A DNA stretch of 64,000 nucleotides from contig NZ_FCOJ02000014.1 in the NCBI RefSeq assembly GCF_001545035.1, positions 1 through 64,000 of the forward strand, given 5' to 3'. The stretch comes from Caballeronia glebae. GTDB lineage: Bacteria > Pseudomonadota > Gammaproteobacteria > Burkholderiales > Burkholderiaceae. Within the stretch, counting starts at the first letter, position 1, and each line of letters begins with the position of its first letter. Below are positions 35,969 to 45,836 of the stretch, in pieces. The notes beneath the pieces are model-generated. The model was not told the origin of the DNA. It worked only from the letters and a program-made list of their open reading frames with translations, and did no database searches. A program made the translations under genes and the position numbers.

Positions 35969-36004
35969 CCGCCCGGCGCGTGTGCACATGCACGCGCCGG
36001 GCGG
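35969..36004 (+). promoter_or_regulatory. Stable intercistronic hairpin between gtsA and gtsB
   Basis: CCGCCCGGCGCGTG pairs perfectly with its complement at 35991-36004 over an eight-base loop, directly after the gtsA stop. There is no T tract, so it more likely protects the gtsA mRNA 3' end or limits read-through than ends the operon. Confidence 0.65.
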
Positions 36005-36130
36005 GCAAGACAGAGCAGGACTGCATCTGTTACGTCGCATCATTCAGCGCCAGCAGGCATTCGCCACAGAAGCGCCAATCAGTGCACCTAAACGCACGAA
36101 AGCGCCGGCGCATCTTCCAGGAGTCGAGTC

Positions 36131-37069
36131 GTGACTGCCTCCATCGCCGCGGACAAGAAACCGCAAAATCCGCCCCGTCGCGCCTCGCCGACGGCGGCGC
36201 TCGCCGATCGCCTGATCCCGAAGCTGGTGCTCGCTCCCAGCGTCTTGATCGCGCTCATTTTCGTGTACGGCTTCATCGCCATTACCGGGTATCTGTCACT
36301 CTCCGAATCGCGGCTCATGCCGCGCTACGATTTCGCGGGCTTCGACCGCTATAAACAGCTTTTCGCCAACGACGTCTGGTGGACTTCCGCCGCCAACCTC
36401 GGCTGGTTCGGCATTCCGTTCATCGGGATTTGCGTGTTCCTCGGCCTCTTCCTTGCGATCCTTCTCGACCAGAAGATCCGCAACGAAGGCGCACTGCGCG
36501 CGATCTTCCTTTACCCGATGGCGCTCTCGTTCATCGTGACCGGCACGGCCTGGCAGTGGATTCTGAACCCCAGCCTCGGTCTGGAGAAAGTGTTTCATGA
36601 CTGGGGCTGGACGAGCTTCTCGTTCAACTGGCTGGGCGATCCGGACAAGGCGATTTTCTGCGTCGTGATCGCGGCCGTATGGCAATCGACAGGCTTCGTG
36701 ATGGCGCTGTTCCTGGCCGGTCTGCGTGGCGTGGACGCAGAAATCTTCAAGGCCGCGCAGATGGACGGCGCGGGCTTACCGACCATCTACCGCAAGATCG
36801 TGATTCCGAGCATGCGGCCGGTGTTCTTCTCGGTGCTGCTGATTCTCTGCCACATCACGATCAAGACCTTCGACCTCGTCGTCGCGTTGACGGCGGGCGG
36901 TCCGGGCACGTCGTCGTCGCTGCCGGCCATCTTCATGTACACGTTCTCATTCAACCGCGGGCAACTGGGCGTGGGCGCCGCATCGTCGATGATGATGCTC
37001 GCCACGGTCGTCGCGGTGCTCGTGCCGCTCATGTATCTCGAATCGAGGAGCACCCGCAATGCAGCCTAA
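36131..37069 (+). CDS. gtsB: Sugar ABC permease (MalF type)
   Basis: This encodes 312 residues with six predicted helices. After a cytoplasmic tail, LVLAPSVLIALIFVYGFIAITGYLSL is the first helix. The EAA loop is EIFKAAQMDGAGLPTIYRKIVIPSMRPVF, and the end matches sugar permeases (AASSMMMLATVVAVLVPLMYLES). It pairs with GtsC. A GTG start follows AGGAG by seven bases; the gene overlaps gtsC by 11 bp, so they are translationally coupled. Confidence 0.9.
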   Translation: MTASIAADKKPQNPPRRASPTAALADRLIPKLVLAPSVLIALIFVYGFIAITGYLSLSESRLMPRYDFAGFDRYKQLFANDVWWTSAANLGWFGIPFIGICVFLGLFLAILLDQKIRNEGALRAIFLYPMALSFIVTGTAWQWILNPSLGLEKVFHDWGWTSFSFNWLGDPDKAIFCVVIAAVWQSTGFVMALFLAGLRGVDAEIFKAAQMDGAGLPTIYRKIVIPSMRPVFFSVLLILCHITIKTFDLVVALTAGGPGTSSSLPAIFMYTFSFNRGQLGVGAASSMMMLATVVAVLVPLMYLESRSTRNAA

Positions 37070-37916
37070 GATGACTTTGAGCCGCGCCGTCATCTACGCG
37101 GTGCTGATTCTCTTCGCGCTCTACTTCCTGTTCCCGATCTACGTGATGCTGTCGACGTCGTTCAAGGATCTCGACCAGCTTCGCACGGGCAACCTGCTCA
37201 CGCCGCCCACGCACTGGACGTTCGCGCCGTGGGTGAAAGCCTGGCAGGAAGCGTGCACGGGCGTGCGCTGCGACGGCATGGAGCCGTTCTTCATGAACTC
37301 CGTGCGCATGGTGATTCCGGCCGTGCTGATCTCGTCGTTCGTCGGCGCGTTCAACGGCTATGTGCTCACGCACTGGCGCTTTCGCGGCGCGGACGGCCTG
37401 TTCACGATGCTGCTCGTCGGCTGCTTCATCCCGTTTCAGGCGATCCTGCTGCCGATGGCGCGTTTGCAAGGCTTTCTCGGCCTTTCGAACACGACGACCG
37501 GCCTCGTGATGGTCCACGTGATCTACGGCATCGCGTTCACGACGATGTTCTTCCGCAACTTCTACGTGAGCATTCCGGCGGAGCTCGTGAAGGCGGCGCG
37601 CATCGACGGCGCGGGCTTCTTCACCATCTTCACGAAGATCCTGCTGCCGGTGTCGCTGCCGATTTTCATGGTGTGTCTGATCTGGCAATTCACGCAGATC
37701 TGGAACGACTTCCTGTTCGGTATCGTGTTTTCGGGCGTGGATTCCATGCCGATCACGGTGGCGCTGAACAACCTCGTGAATACATCGACGGGCGTGAAGG
37801 AATACAACGTCGACATGGCGGGCGCGATTATCGCCGCATTGCCGACGATCCTCGTCTACATGATCGCGGGACGTTATTTCGTGCGCGGGCTGACGGCCGG
37901 CGCGGTGAAGGGTTAA
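37059..37916 (+). CDS. gtsC: Sugar ABC permease (MalG type)
   Basis: This encodes 285 residues with six predicted helices. The MalG-type features are YFLFPIYVMLSTSFKDLDQL and the EAA loop ELVKAARIDGAGFFTIFTKILLPVSLPIFMV, and it ends AGRYFVRGLTAGAVKG as these permeases usually do. It overlaps the gtsB end by 11 bp and is followed after 30 bp by the ATPase gene. Together they form the membrane core of the predicted glucose importer. Confidence 0.92.
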   Translation: MQPKMTLSRAVIYAVLILFALYFLFPIYVMLSTSFKDLDQLRTGNLLTPPTHWTFAPWVKAWQEACTGVRCDGMEPFFMNSVRMVIPAVLISSFVGAFNGYVLTHWRFRGADGLFTMLLVGCFIPFQAILLPMARLQGFLGLSNTTTGLVMVHVIYGIAFTTMFFRNFYVSIPAELVKAARIDGAGFFTIFTKILLPVSLPIFMVCLIWQFTQIWNDFLFGIVFSGVDSMPITVALNNLVNTSTGVKEYNVDMAGAIIAALPTILVYMIAGRYFVRGLTAGAVKG

Positions 37917-37946
37917 TCGAGAAGTATCGAGAGATAGAGGATTCAC

Positions 37947-39065
37947 ATGGCAAGCCTTTCCATCCGTGACGTGTACAAGACCTACCCGAACGGGGTGCCG
38001 GTTCTAAAGGGCGTCAACATCGATATCGAGGACGGTCAGTTCCTGATCCTGGTCGGCGGCTCGGGCTGCGGCAAGTCGACGCTGCTGAACATGATCGCCG
38101 GGCTGGAGGACGTGACGCAGGGCGACATCATGATCGACGGCAAGACGGTGAACAACCTGTCGCCGAAGGATCGCGATATCGCGATGGTGTTCCAGTCCTA
38201 CGCGCTCTACCCTTCGATGAGCGTGCGCGACAACATCTCGTTCGGCCTCAATATCCGCAAGGTGCCGAAGGACGAGCAGAAGAAAATCGTCGATCGCGTG
38301 TCGGAGACCTTGCAGATCGGTCATCTGCTGGACCGCAAGCCGGGGCAACTGTCGGGCGGTCAGCGTCAGCGCGTCGCGATGGGCCGCGCGCTGGCCCGCG
38401 ATCCCGTCATGTTCCTGTTCGACGAGCCGCTTTCGAATCTCGACGCGAAGCTGCGCATCGAGATGCGCTCGGAGATCAAGCTGCTGCATCAGCGCCTCGG
38501 CACGACGATCGTCTACGTGACGCACGATCAGATCGAGGCGATGACGCTCGGCGATCGCATCGCGGTAATGAAGGACGGCATCGTGCAGCAGTTCGGCGCG
38601 CCGCAGGACATTTACGACTCGCCGTCGAATCTTTTCGTCGCGGGCTTCATTGGCGCGCCGCCGATGAACTTCATCACCGGCAAGCTCGTCGAGTCGGGCT
38701 CGGGCGTGGGGTTGCAGCTCGATACGGGCATCGCGCAGAAGGTGCTGAATCTGCCGTTCGATGCGGGAAGTCTGCGCAACAAGGTCGGTCAGGACGTGAT
38801 TGTCGGTCTGCGTCCGGAGCGCATCACCGATTCGCGCAGCGCGCACGATGTATCGGATGCGAGCCTGCAGCCGGTCGATGTGCGCGTCGACGTGATCGAG
38901 CCGACCGGTCCGGACACGCTCGTGTTCGCGCAGGTGAACGGCAAGCGCATCGTGTCGCGTGTGCATCCCGCGTCGAATCCGAAACCGCTGTCGAACATGA
39001 CGCTGCTCTTCGATGTTTCGAAGGCCGTGCTGTTCGATCCGCAGACGGAGGAGCGGCTCGCCTGA
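37947..39065 (+). CDS. gtsD: Sugar ABC ATPase (MalK/UgpC type)
   Basis: This encodes 372 residues. Residues 1-235 are the ATPase: Walker A GGSGCGKST, Q-loop VFQSYALYPSMSVRDN, signature LSGGQRQRVAMGRAL, Walker B VMFLFDEPLSNLDAKLR, and switch His in TIVYVTHDQIEAMTLGDR. The C-terminal 130 residues form the OB-fold regulatory domain of MalK/UgpC proteins (VGLRPERI, VDVIEPTGPDTLVFAQVNGKRI). It energises GtsBC, and such subunits can serve several sugar importers. A terminator follows the stop by 34 bp. Confidence 0.93.
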   Translation: MASLSIRDVYKTYPNGVPVLKGVNIDIEDGQFLILVGGSGCGKSTLLNMIAGLEDVTQGDIMIDGKTVNNLSPKDRDIAMVFQSYALYPSMSVRDNISFGLNIRKVPKDEQKKIVDRVSETLQIGHLLDRKPGQLSGGQRQRVAMGRALARDPVMFLFDEPLSNLDAKLRIEMRSEIKLLHQRLGTTIVYVTHDQIEAMTLGDRIAVMKDGIVQQFGAPQDIYDSPSNLFVAGFIGAPPMNFITGKLVESGSGVGLQLDTGIAQKVLNLPFDAGSLRNKVGQDVIVGLRPERITDSRSAHDVSDASLQPVDVRVDVIEPTGPDTLVFAQVNGKRIVSRVHPASNPKPLSNMTLLFDVSKAVLFDPQTEERLA

Positions 39066-39098
39066 CGCGAGCGCCAGGCTGCGGTTCGCCCGACTTCG

Positions 39099-39125
39099 AA
39101 CGCCACGGCTCGCCGTGGCGTTTTT
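39099..39125 (+). terminator. gts operon terminator
   Basis: AACGCCACGG and CCGTGGCGTT form a perfect 10-bp stem with a short loop and five T residues. Confidence 0.85.
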
Positions 39126-39207
39126 CATTGCGCCGCGTAACAAGGCACGATCGACGCGCAATCAAGGCACAATCGGCGTTTTGCATTCCGATTACGCTCC
39201 CGCCCGC

Positions 39208-41319
39208 ATGACTCTTTTCTCCTCGCATCCCGAACTCGCCTGGACCACGTCCGAAGGCCCCGACCCTTTCATCGGCCTCGAAGCGCTCGACGACGCGCGC
39301 GTGCAGGCCTGGGTCGATGCCCAGAATCGCCGCACCGAAGCCGCTTTCGGCGACACGCCCGGCGCGCGCGCGCTCGCCGGGCGGCTCGAAAAGGCGTACA
39401 CGTCGAAAGATCGCATCGTCACCTGCTCGCGCTATGGCGACTGGGCCTACAACACGTGGCAGGACGACGCGCATCCGCTCGGCATCGTGCGCCGCACGCC
39501 GTGGAGCGCGTGGCTCGCGGGCACGCCCGAATGGGAAACGATCCTCGACGTCGACGCGCTCGATCTGAACGCGAACGAAACCGACGACACCCGCTGGGCG
39601 CTCGCCGACTTCGACATGCTCTACCCCGGCTACGACCGCGCGCTCGTGAGCCTGTCGCCGGGCGGCTCGGACGCGTGCATCGTGCGCGAGTTCGAGATCG
39701 CGTCGCGAAGGTTCGTCGCGGATGGCTTCGCGCTGCCCGATGTCGGCAAGCACGACATTTCGTGGATCGATCGCGACACGGTGTACGTCGGCTGGGACGA
39801 CAGCAGGACGAACCCGCGCCCCGCGCTGACGACATCGGGATTTCCGCGTCAGGCGCGCCGCTGGAAACGCGGCACGCCGCTCGCGGACGCGCCCGTCGTG
39901 TTCGAGGGCAATCGGCGCGACGTGTCGGCGGGCGTGGACTACGATCCCATCGAGAAGCTGCATCTCGCGTCGCGCGCGGTCACGTTCTACGACACGCTCA
40001 ATTATTGGCTCGACGAAACCACCGGCGAATGGCGGCAGTACGACGTCCCTCAGCACGCGGAAATCGAGCACTGGAACGGCTGGCTCTTCGTGACGCCGCG
40101 CAAGTTCTGGAACGCAGGCGGCCGTCGCTACGCGCCCGGCACGCTGACCGTCATTCGCCGCGACGCGTTTCTCGCGGGCTCGCGCCAGTTCACGGCGCTC
40201 TTCACGCCGTCGGAGCGCCTCGTGCTCGCGGGCATCGACTTCACGAAGCATTGGCTGATCGTCTCGCAGATGGACGACGGCACGCCGCGCGTCACGCTGC
40301 TGCGCCCGGACGCCAATCTCGACGGCGAGTGGCAGGCGCGCGAATTCGCGCTGCCGGAAGCGAGCCAGTCGTGGGTCGATTCGATCGACAGCGAACGCGA
40401 CGACACCGTGCTGATTCACGTCGAGCACTTTCTGATGCCGCCGTCGCTGCATCACGCGGATCTCGCGAGCGATGCGCCGTGGCGACTGCTCGCGCGCCTT
40501 CCGGCGCAATTCGATGCGACCGGACTCGCCGCCGTGCGCCGCCACGCGATCGCGCCCGACGGCGAGCGCATTCCTTATTGGCTGATCGGCAAAGACATCG
40601 AAACGACCGCCGAAACGCGCCCTTGCCTGCTCTACGGCTACGGCGGTTTCGAAGTCGCGCTCGATCCGGGTTATGACGCGACCACCGGCATCGCGTGGCT
40701 CGAACGCGGCGGGCTGTACGCGGTCGCGAATATTCGCGGCGGCGGCGAGTTCGGCCCGGCGTGGCATCAGGCGGCGTTGCGCGAGAACCGTCAAATATCG
40801 TTCGATGATTTCATCGCGGTGGCGCAGGCGCTCGTCGATGGCGGCGTCACGACGCCGAAGCAACTCGCCATTCGTGGCGGCAGCAACGGCGGCCTGCTCA
40901 CCGCCGTGTGCATGGTGCAGCGGCCGGCGCTGTTCGGCGCGGTGCTCTCCGAAGTGCCGCTGCTCGACATGGCGCGCTTTCATTTGCTGCTGCAAGGCGC
41001 ATCGTGGATCGACGAATACGGCGATCCCGACGACGCGGGCGATCTTCGTCATCTGATGGCGTACTCGCCGTATTGGAACGTGAAGGCGGACGTGGCTTAT
41101 CCGCCGGCGCTGTTCACATCGTCGACGAGCGACGACCGCGTGCATCCCGGCCACGCGCGCAAGATGGCCGCGAAGATGCAGGCGCAAGGCCACGCCAACG
41201 TCTGGTATCAGGAAACCGGCGATGGCGGCCACGGCGCGGGCGTCGAACCGGAAGCGGTCGCGCAGGCGGAAGCGGCGGCCTTTACGTTTCTCGCGGCGAC
41301 GATCGGCCCGCTCGCCTGA
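39208..41319 (+). CDS. S9A prolyl oligopeptidase family serine peptidase
   Basis: This encodes 703 residues: an N-terminal seven-blade beta-propeller (about 1-430) and a C-terminal alpha/beta hydrolase. The catalytic triad is visible as Ser559 in RGGSNGG, Asp642/643 in SDDRVHPGH and His675 in DGGHGAG, in the order and spacing of prolyl oligopeptidases. No signal peptide, so it is cytosolic and probably cleaves short proline-containing peptides. The start MTLFSSHPE is the first ATG consistent with the family; a longer frame upstream runs through the gts terminator. It ends one base before the convergent exporter gene. Confidence 0.92.
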   Translation: MTLFSSHPELAWTTSEGPDPFIGLEALDDARVQAWVDAQNRRTEAAFGDTPGARALAGRLEKAYTSKDRIVTCSRYGDWAYNTWQDDAHPLGIVRRTPWSAWLAGTPEWETILDVDALDLNANETDDTRWALADFDMLYPGYDRALVSLSPGGSDACIVREFEIASRRFVADGFALPDVGKHDISWIDRDTVYVGWDDSRTNPRPALTTSGFPRQARRWKRGTPLADAPVVFEGNRRDVSAGVDYDPIEKLHLASRAVTFYDTLNYWLDETTGEWRQYDVPQHAEIEHWNGWLFVTPRKFWNAGGRRYAPGTLTVIRRDAFLAGSRQFTALFTPSERLVLAGIDFTKHWLIVSQMDDGTPRVTLLRPDANLDGEWQAREFALPEASQSWVDSIDSERDDTVLIHVEHFLMPPSLHHADLASDAPWRLLARLPAQFDATGLAAVRRHAIAPDGERIPYWLIGKDIETTAETRPCLLYGYGGFEVALDPGYDATTGIAWLERGGLYAVANIRGGGEFGPAWHQAALRENRQISFDDFIAVAQALVDGGVTTPKQLAIRGGSNGGLLTAVCMVQRPALFGAVLSEVPLLDMARFHLLLQGASWIDEYGDPDDAGDLRHLMAYSPYWNVKADVAYPPALFTSSTSDDRVHPGHARKMAAKMQAQGHANVWYQETGDGGHGAGVEPEAVAQAEAAAFTFLAATIGPLA

Positions 41320-41320
41320 T

Positions 41321-42532
41321 TCAAACCTTCACGGGCGCCGCATGGGAGCGCAGCACCAGCGTGCGCCCGGCGAAAGTGAGCACGCCGGACACGCCGATCA
41401 CGATGCCCATGCCGTGCGGCGAGACATCGTGAAAAAGCCCGACCGCGAGACTCGCGAGCGCGCCGAGCGCGAGCTGCATCGCACCGAAAACGGCGGCGGC
41501 CGCGCCCGCGTTGTGCGGATAGCGATGCATGAGTTCGGTCGTGCAATTGGCCGACAGCAGCCCGACCACGCCGACCACGAAAAACAACGTCACGACGATC
41601 GACCACAGGCCGCCCCAACCCGTCAGCGAAACGAGCGCGACCGCGAGCGCCGCCGCGACGCTCACGAACGATGCGGCCGAAATCATTTTCATCGCGCCGA
41701 CGCGGCCGACGAATTTCGTGTTGAGCACATTCCCCGCGATGATGCCGACGATGTTCAGTCCGAACAGAAGCCCGTAATACTGCGGCTTCACGTGGAAGTA
41801 ATCGATATAGACGAACGGCGTCGCGGTGATGTACGCGAACATCGACGCGAAGGCCATGCCGCCGCACATCATGTGGCCCCAGGTGACGGGATCGGTCAGC
41901 AGATGCCCGTAAGCGGCGAACGACTTGCCGACCGCCGCGCTCGCGCGCTTTTCCTTCGGCCACGTTTCCGGCACGCGCAAATACGCCGTCACCGCGCACG
42001 TCAGACCGAAGAGCGTCAGCGCGACGAACACGATGCGCCAGCCGCCGAGCAATAACAGTTGCCCGCCGATCAGCGGCGCGAGCAACGGTCCGATCGAGGT
42101 GACGATGGAAAGCATCGACAGCACGCGGGCGGCGTCGCCCGGTTCGTGGGCGTCGCGGGCGATCGCGCGCGCGAGCACCGAAGCCGCGCCCGCGCCGAGC
42201 GCCTGCAGGAAGCGCACGAAGACGAGCGCATCGATGGAAAACGCCGCCACGCAGCCGATGCTCGCGATCGCGTACAGCGCGATGCCGCCGAGCAAGACGG
42301 GCCGGCGGCCATAGGCGTCGGACATCGGGCCGTAGAGCAGCATGCCGAATGAAAAGCCGAACATGAAGCTCGTCAGTGTGCTTTGCGCGGCGGCCGGGCT
42401 CGTGCCGAACGAGGCGGCGAGCGAGGGCAGGCTCGGCAGATACATGTCGATCGACAGCGGGCCGCACGCGGCGAGCGCGCCGAGCAACAGAATCAAACGG
42501 CCATCGGGCCGGCGCCGGGTGGTGTCGGACAT
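41321..42532 (-). CDS. Bcr/CflA family MFS drug exporter
   Basis: This encodes 403 residues with 12 predicted membrane helices. The DHA1/Bcr signatures are present: LALGALAACGPLSIDMYLPSLP in the first helix, the A motif GPMSDAYGRRPVLLGG between helices 2 and 3, and the antiporter-type motif in helix 5 (LAPLIGGQLLLLGGWRIVF). It should export drugs or small molecules by proton exchange. I use the ATG giving MSDTTRRRPDG, the usual Bcr-type short basic N-terminus. The stop faces the peptidase stop across one base. Confidence 0.92.
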   Translation of the reverse strand: MSDTTRRRPDGRLILLLGALAACGPLSIDMYLPSLPSLAASFGTSPAAAQSTLTSFMFGFSFGMLLYGPMSDAYGRRPVLLGGIALYAIASIGCVAAFSIDALVFVRFLQALGAGAASVLARAIARDAHEPGDAARVLSMLSIVTSIGPLLAPLIGGQLLLLGGWRIVFVALTLFGLTCAVTAYLRVPETWPKEKRASAAVGKSFAAYGHLLTDPVTWGHMMCGGMAFASMFAYITATPFVYIDYFHVKPQYYGLLFGLNIVGIIAGNVLNTKFVGRVGAMKMISAASFVSVAAALAVALVSLTGWGGLWSIVVTLFFVVGVVGLLSANCTTELMHRYPHNAGAAAAVFGAMQLALGALASLAVGLFHDVSPHGMGIVIGVSGVLTFAGRTLVLRSHAAPVKV

Positions 42533-42709
42533 GGAGTTCGAGAGACGGGGAAGAGTGGATGCGGCGCAGCCTTTCGGTGACATCTTCCGTGACATCGTGC
42601 CGCGCCAGGCGAGCGACCATTGTACGCGACGCGTCGTCGCGATCCGGCCCTGAGCGCCGCGTTACGCTAAGCTCGTCGCACTTTTTCCGTTTTCCTTTCG
42701 TCCGATCCG

Positions 42710-43237
42710 ATGACCGCCTTTTTGCTGATCTGGAGCCCCAAAAAGTGGCCGTGGCCGGCGTTGCCCGAGCTCGCGCGGCGCGTGGCCGCGGGCGATGCCG
42801 TCGCCGATGCGTGGGGCTGCGGCACCGCGCGCGGGCTCTTGCCGGGCGACCGCGTGTTCGTGCATCGCGTGTCGCAGGAGCCGAAGGGCGTGTTCGCGTC
42901 GGGCTGGGTGACGCGCGCGCCCTACGAAGTGCCGGATGCGGCCAGCAAACGCGGCTATCGGCTGTGCATCGACTTCGTTTATGACTGGCTCGTCGATGCG
43001 CACGAGCAAGTCGTCGTCACGCGCGACGAATTGCGCGCGCATCCGTTCTCGGTGCAGACGTGGGACGCGCAGATGTCCGGCACGCTGATCAAGCCGATCG
43101 CCGAGGGCGCGCTGGAAAAACTATGGGCCGCGCGCACCGGACGGCGCCCGCGCCACGCTGCCCCGCTCGCGGGCGAACCCACGCCGGGCCAGGCGAGCGC
43201 CCCGCGCAAGCGCGCAAAGCGATCGACGTCGGCCTAG
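42710..43237 (+). CDS. EVE/PUA-like domain protein (putative)
   Basis: This encodes 175 residues. The first 125 begin [15 protein letters not shown] and include [31 protein letters not shown], a pattern like the ligand-binding pocket of EVE domains, which bind modified nucleobases in DNA or RNA. The last 45 residues are basic and disordered ([25 protein letters not shown]) and may help bind nucleic acid. The start follows a weak ribosome binding site. It stands alone before hemL, with no restriction or methylase gene nearby. The family call is by pattern and moderate in certainty. Confidence 0.55.
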   Translation: MTAFLLIWSPKKWPWPALPELARRVAAGDAVADAWGCGTARGLLPGDRVFVHRVSQEPKGVFASGWVTRAPYEVPDAASKRGYRLCIDFVYDWLVDAHEQVVVTRDELRAHPFSVQTWDAQMSGTLIKPIAEGALEKLWAARTGRRPRHAAPLAGEPTPGQASAPRKRAKRSTSA

Positions 43238-43395
43238 ACCGACACGGCTCCCTCGCAACGACTCCGGTACAATTTCAGCATCGTTTTTCGCGTCGGACGG
43301 CGCGTTTCGCGCGCCGCGCCGACATTGCAGCAGCGGCCGCCGGGCGCGTGTTCCTCGCGACTCCCGCATCCACTTTTCAGCGCAGGCCTCCATCC

Positions 43396-44679
43396 ATGTC
43401 CAAGAATCAAGCTCTCTTCGAACGCGCGCAGCGAACCATTCCCGGCGGCGTCAACTCGCCGGTGCGGGCGTTTCGCTCGGTCGGCGGCACGCCGCGTTTC
43501 ATCGAGCGCGCGCAAGGCGCGTATTTCTGGGATGCGGAAGGCAAGCGCTATATCGACTACATCGGTTCGTGGGGCCCGATGATTCTCGGCCACGTCCATC
43601 CGGAAGTGCTCGACGCCGTGCAGCGCGTGCTCGCGAACGGCTTCTCGTTCGGCGCGCCGACGGAAGCCGAAATCGAAATCGCCGAGGAAATCTGCAAGCT
43701 CGTGCCGTCGATCGAGCAGGTGCGCATGGTGTCCTCCGGCACCGAAGCGACGATGAGCGCGCTGCGCCTCGCGCGCGGCTTCACGGACCGCAGCCGCATC
43801 ATCAAGTTCGAGGGCTGCTATCACGGGCACGCGGACAGTCTGCTCGTCAAAGCCGGTTCCGGCCTGCTCACGTTCGGCAATCCGACTTCGGCCGGCGTGC
43901 CCGCCGACATCGCGAAGCACACGACCGTGCTGGAGTACAACAACGTCGAACAACTGAACGAGGCGTTCAAGGCGTTCGGCCCGGAAATCGCGTCGGTGAT
44001 CGTCGAGCCGGTCGCGGGCAACATGAACCTCGTGCGCGCGACGCCCGAGTTCCTCGACGCGCTGCGCGAGCGCTGCAGCGAATACGGCTCCGTGCTGATT
44101 TTCGACGAAGTGATGTGCGGCTTTCGCGTCGCGCTCGGCGGCGCGCAGCAAGTCTATGGCATCAAGCCTGATCTCACGTGCCTCGGCAAGGTCATCGGCG
44201 GCGGCATGCCGGCGGCGGCGTTCGGCGGACGCCGCGACATCATGGCGCATCTCGCGCCGCTCGGCGGCGTCTATCAGGCGGGCACGCTGTCGGGCAACCC
44301 GATCGCGGTGGCCGCGGGCCTGAAAACATTGAAGCTGATCCAGCGCCCGGGTTTCTACGACGATCTCGCGAAGCAGACGCGCAAGCTCGTCGATGGCCTC
44401 ACCCGCGCCGCCCGCGATGCAAAGGTGCCCTTCTCCGCCGATTCGATCGGCGGCATGTTCGGCCTGTACTTCATGGATCAGGTGCCGGGCAGCTTCGCGC
44501 AGATCCAGCAAGGCGACACGAAGCGCTTCAACGCGTTCTTCCATGCGATGCTCGACGCGGGCGTGTACTTCGCGCCGTCGGCGTTCGAAGCGGGCTTCGT
44601 GTCGAGCGCGCACGACGACGCCATCGTAGACGCGACAATCGACGCGGCGCGCGGCGCATTCGCGTCGCTCGCCGCCTGA
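43396..44679 (+). CDS. hemL: Glutamate-1-semialdehyde 2,1-aminomutase
   Basis: This encodes 427 residues, the standard HemL length. It begins [25 protein letters not shown] and carries the PLP-binding Lys265 in [17 protein letters not shown] and the active-site [14 protein letters not shown] block. It isomerises glutamate-1-semialdehyde to 5-aminolevulinate in the C5 route to heme. The ATG at the family N-terminus is used; the longer upstream frame is not. The ribD gene follows 17 bp after the stop, so cotranscription is likely. Confidence 0.97.
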   Translation: MSKNQALFERAQRTIPGGVNSPVRAFRSVGGTPRFIERAQGAYFWDAEGKRYIDYIGSWGPMILGHVHPEVLDAVQRVLANGFSFGAPTEAEIEIAEEICKLVPSIEQVRMVSSGTEATMSALRLARGFTDRSRIIKFEGCYHGHADSLLVKAGSGLLTFGNPTSAGVPADIAKHTTVLEYNNVEQLNEAFKAFGPEIASVIVEPVAGNMNLVRATPEFLDALRERCSEYGSVLIFDEVMCGFRVALGGAQQVYGIKPDLTCLGKVIGGGMPAAAFGGRRDIMAHLAPLGGVYQAGTLSGNPIAVAAGLKTLKLIQRPGFYDDLAKQTRKLVDGLTRAARDAKVPFSADSIGGMFGLYFMDQVPGSFAQIQQGDTKRFNAFFHAMLDAGVYFAPSAFEAGFVSSAHDDAIVDATIDAARGAFASLAA

Positions 44680-44696
44680 CGCTACCGGGCGCGCCG

Positions 44697-45791
44697 ATGT
44701 TCTCGCAAACCGACTTCACGCACATGGAGCGCGCGCTCGCGCTCGCATCCAAGGGCATGTACACGACGACGCCGAATCCGCGCGTCGGCTGCGTGCTCGT
44801 CAAGAACGGCGAAGTGATCGGCATGGGCTACACGCAGCCGGCCGGCCAGGATCACGCCGAAGTGCAGGCGCTGAAAGACGCCCGCTCGCGCGGCAAGGAC
44901 CCGCGCGGCGCTACCGCGTATGTGTCGCTGGAACCGTGCAGCCATTTCGGGCGCACGCCGCCGTGCGCGCATGCGCTCATCGACGCGCACGTCGAAAAAG
45001 TAATCGCCGCGATGGAAGATCCGAACCCGTCGGTGTCCGGTCGCGGTCTCACGATGCTGCGCGACGCGGGCATCGACGTGCGTTGCGGGCTGCTCGCGAA
45101 CGAGGCGCACGAACTGAACATCGGCTTCGTGTCGCGCATGACGCGCCGCCGTCCGTGGGTGCGCATGAAGGTCGCGGCGACGCTGGACGGCCGCACGGGC
45201 CTGCCCACGGGCGAGAGCCAGTGGATCACGGGCGAAGAGGCGCGCGCCGACGGCCACGCGTGGCGCGCCCGCGCCTGCGCGATTCTCACCGGCATCGGCA
45301 CGGTGCGCGAGGACGATCCGCAACTGACCGTGCGCGCGGTCGACACGCCGCGCCAGCCGCAACGCATATTGATCGACAGCCGTCTCGACGTGCCGATGCA
45401 CGCGCGCATCCTCGACGGCGCGCCGCCGTGGATTTTCCATTGCGCCGACGCCGATCCCGAGCGCATCGACGCGCTGCGCGAAAAAGGCGCGGATCTGATC
45501 GAATTGTCGAACGAGCACGGCAAGGTCGATCTGCCCGCGATGCTCACGGCGCTCGCCGATCGCGGCATCAACGAATTGCACGTGGAAGCGGGCCACAAGC
45601 TGAACGGCTCGCTGCTGCGCGAAGGTTGCGTCGACGAACTGCTGATCTACCTCGCGCCGAGCCTGCTCGGCAGCGCGCCCGGCATGTTCGACTTCGCGCC
45701 GCCCGACACGCTGGATGCGCGGCCGCATCTGAAATTTCATCGCATCGACCGGCTCGGCGACGATCTGCGCATTCTCGCGCGCAACGTCTGA
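44697..45791 (+). CDS. ribD: Bifunctional riboflavin deaminase/reductase
   Basis: This encodes 364 residues. The N-terminal deaminase has its zinc site complete: His53-Ala-Glu55, Cys81 in EPCSHFGRTPPC and Cys90. The C-terminal reductase (about 150-364) contains KVAATLDGRTGLPTGESQWITG and GIGTVREDDPQLTVR. It carries out two steps of riboflavin synthesis after GTP opening. It lies between hemL and ribE, with 45 bp to the latter. No FMN riboswitch is seen upstream. Confidence 0.96.
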   Translation: MFSQTDFTHMERALALASKGMYTTTPNPRVGCVLVKNGEVIGMGYTQPAGQDHAEVQALKDARSRGKDPRGATAYVSLEPCSHFGRTPPCAHALIDAHVEKVIAAMEDPNPSVSGRGLTMLRDAGIDVRCGLLANEAHELNIGFVSRMTRRRPWVRMKVAATLDGRTGLPTGESQWITGEEARADGHAWRARACAILTGIGTVREDDPQLTVRAVDTPRQPQRILIDSRLDVPMHARILDGAPPWIFHCADADPERIDALREKGADLIELSNEHGKVDLPAMLTALADRGINELHVEAGHKLNGSLLREGCVDELLIYLAPSLLGSAPGMFDFAPPDTLDARPHLKFHRIDRLGDDLRILARNV

Positions 45792-45836
45792 GCGAACCAC
45801 GATCCGATCACGCACCGACTCAAGGAAACGAAGCCG

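Noticed and set aside
38824-41232. Long minus-strand open frame of 802 codons
   Set aside because: It is antisense to gtsD and the S9 peptidase, is Arg/Ala/His-rich, and has no family motif. High GC at third positions explains it.
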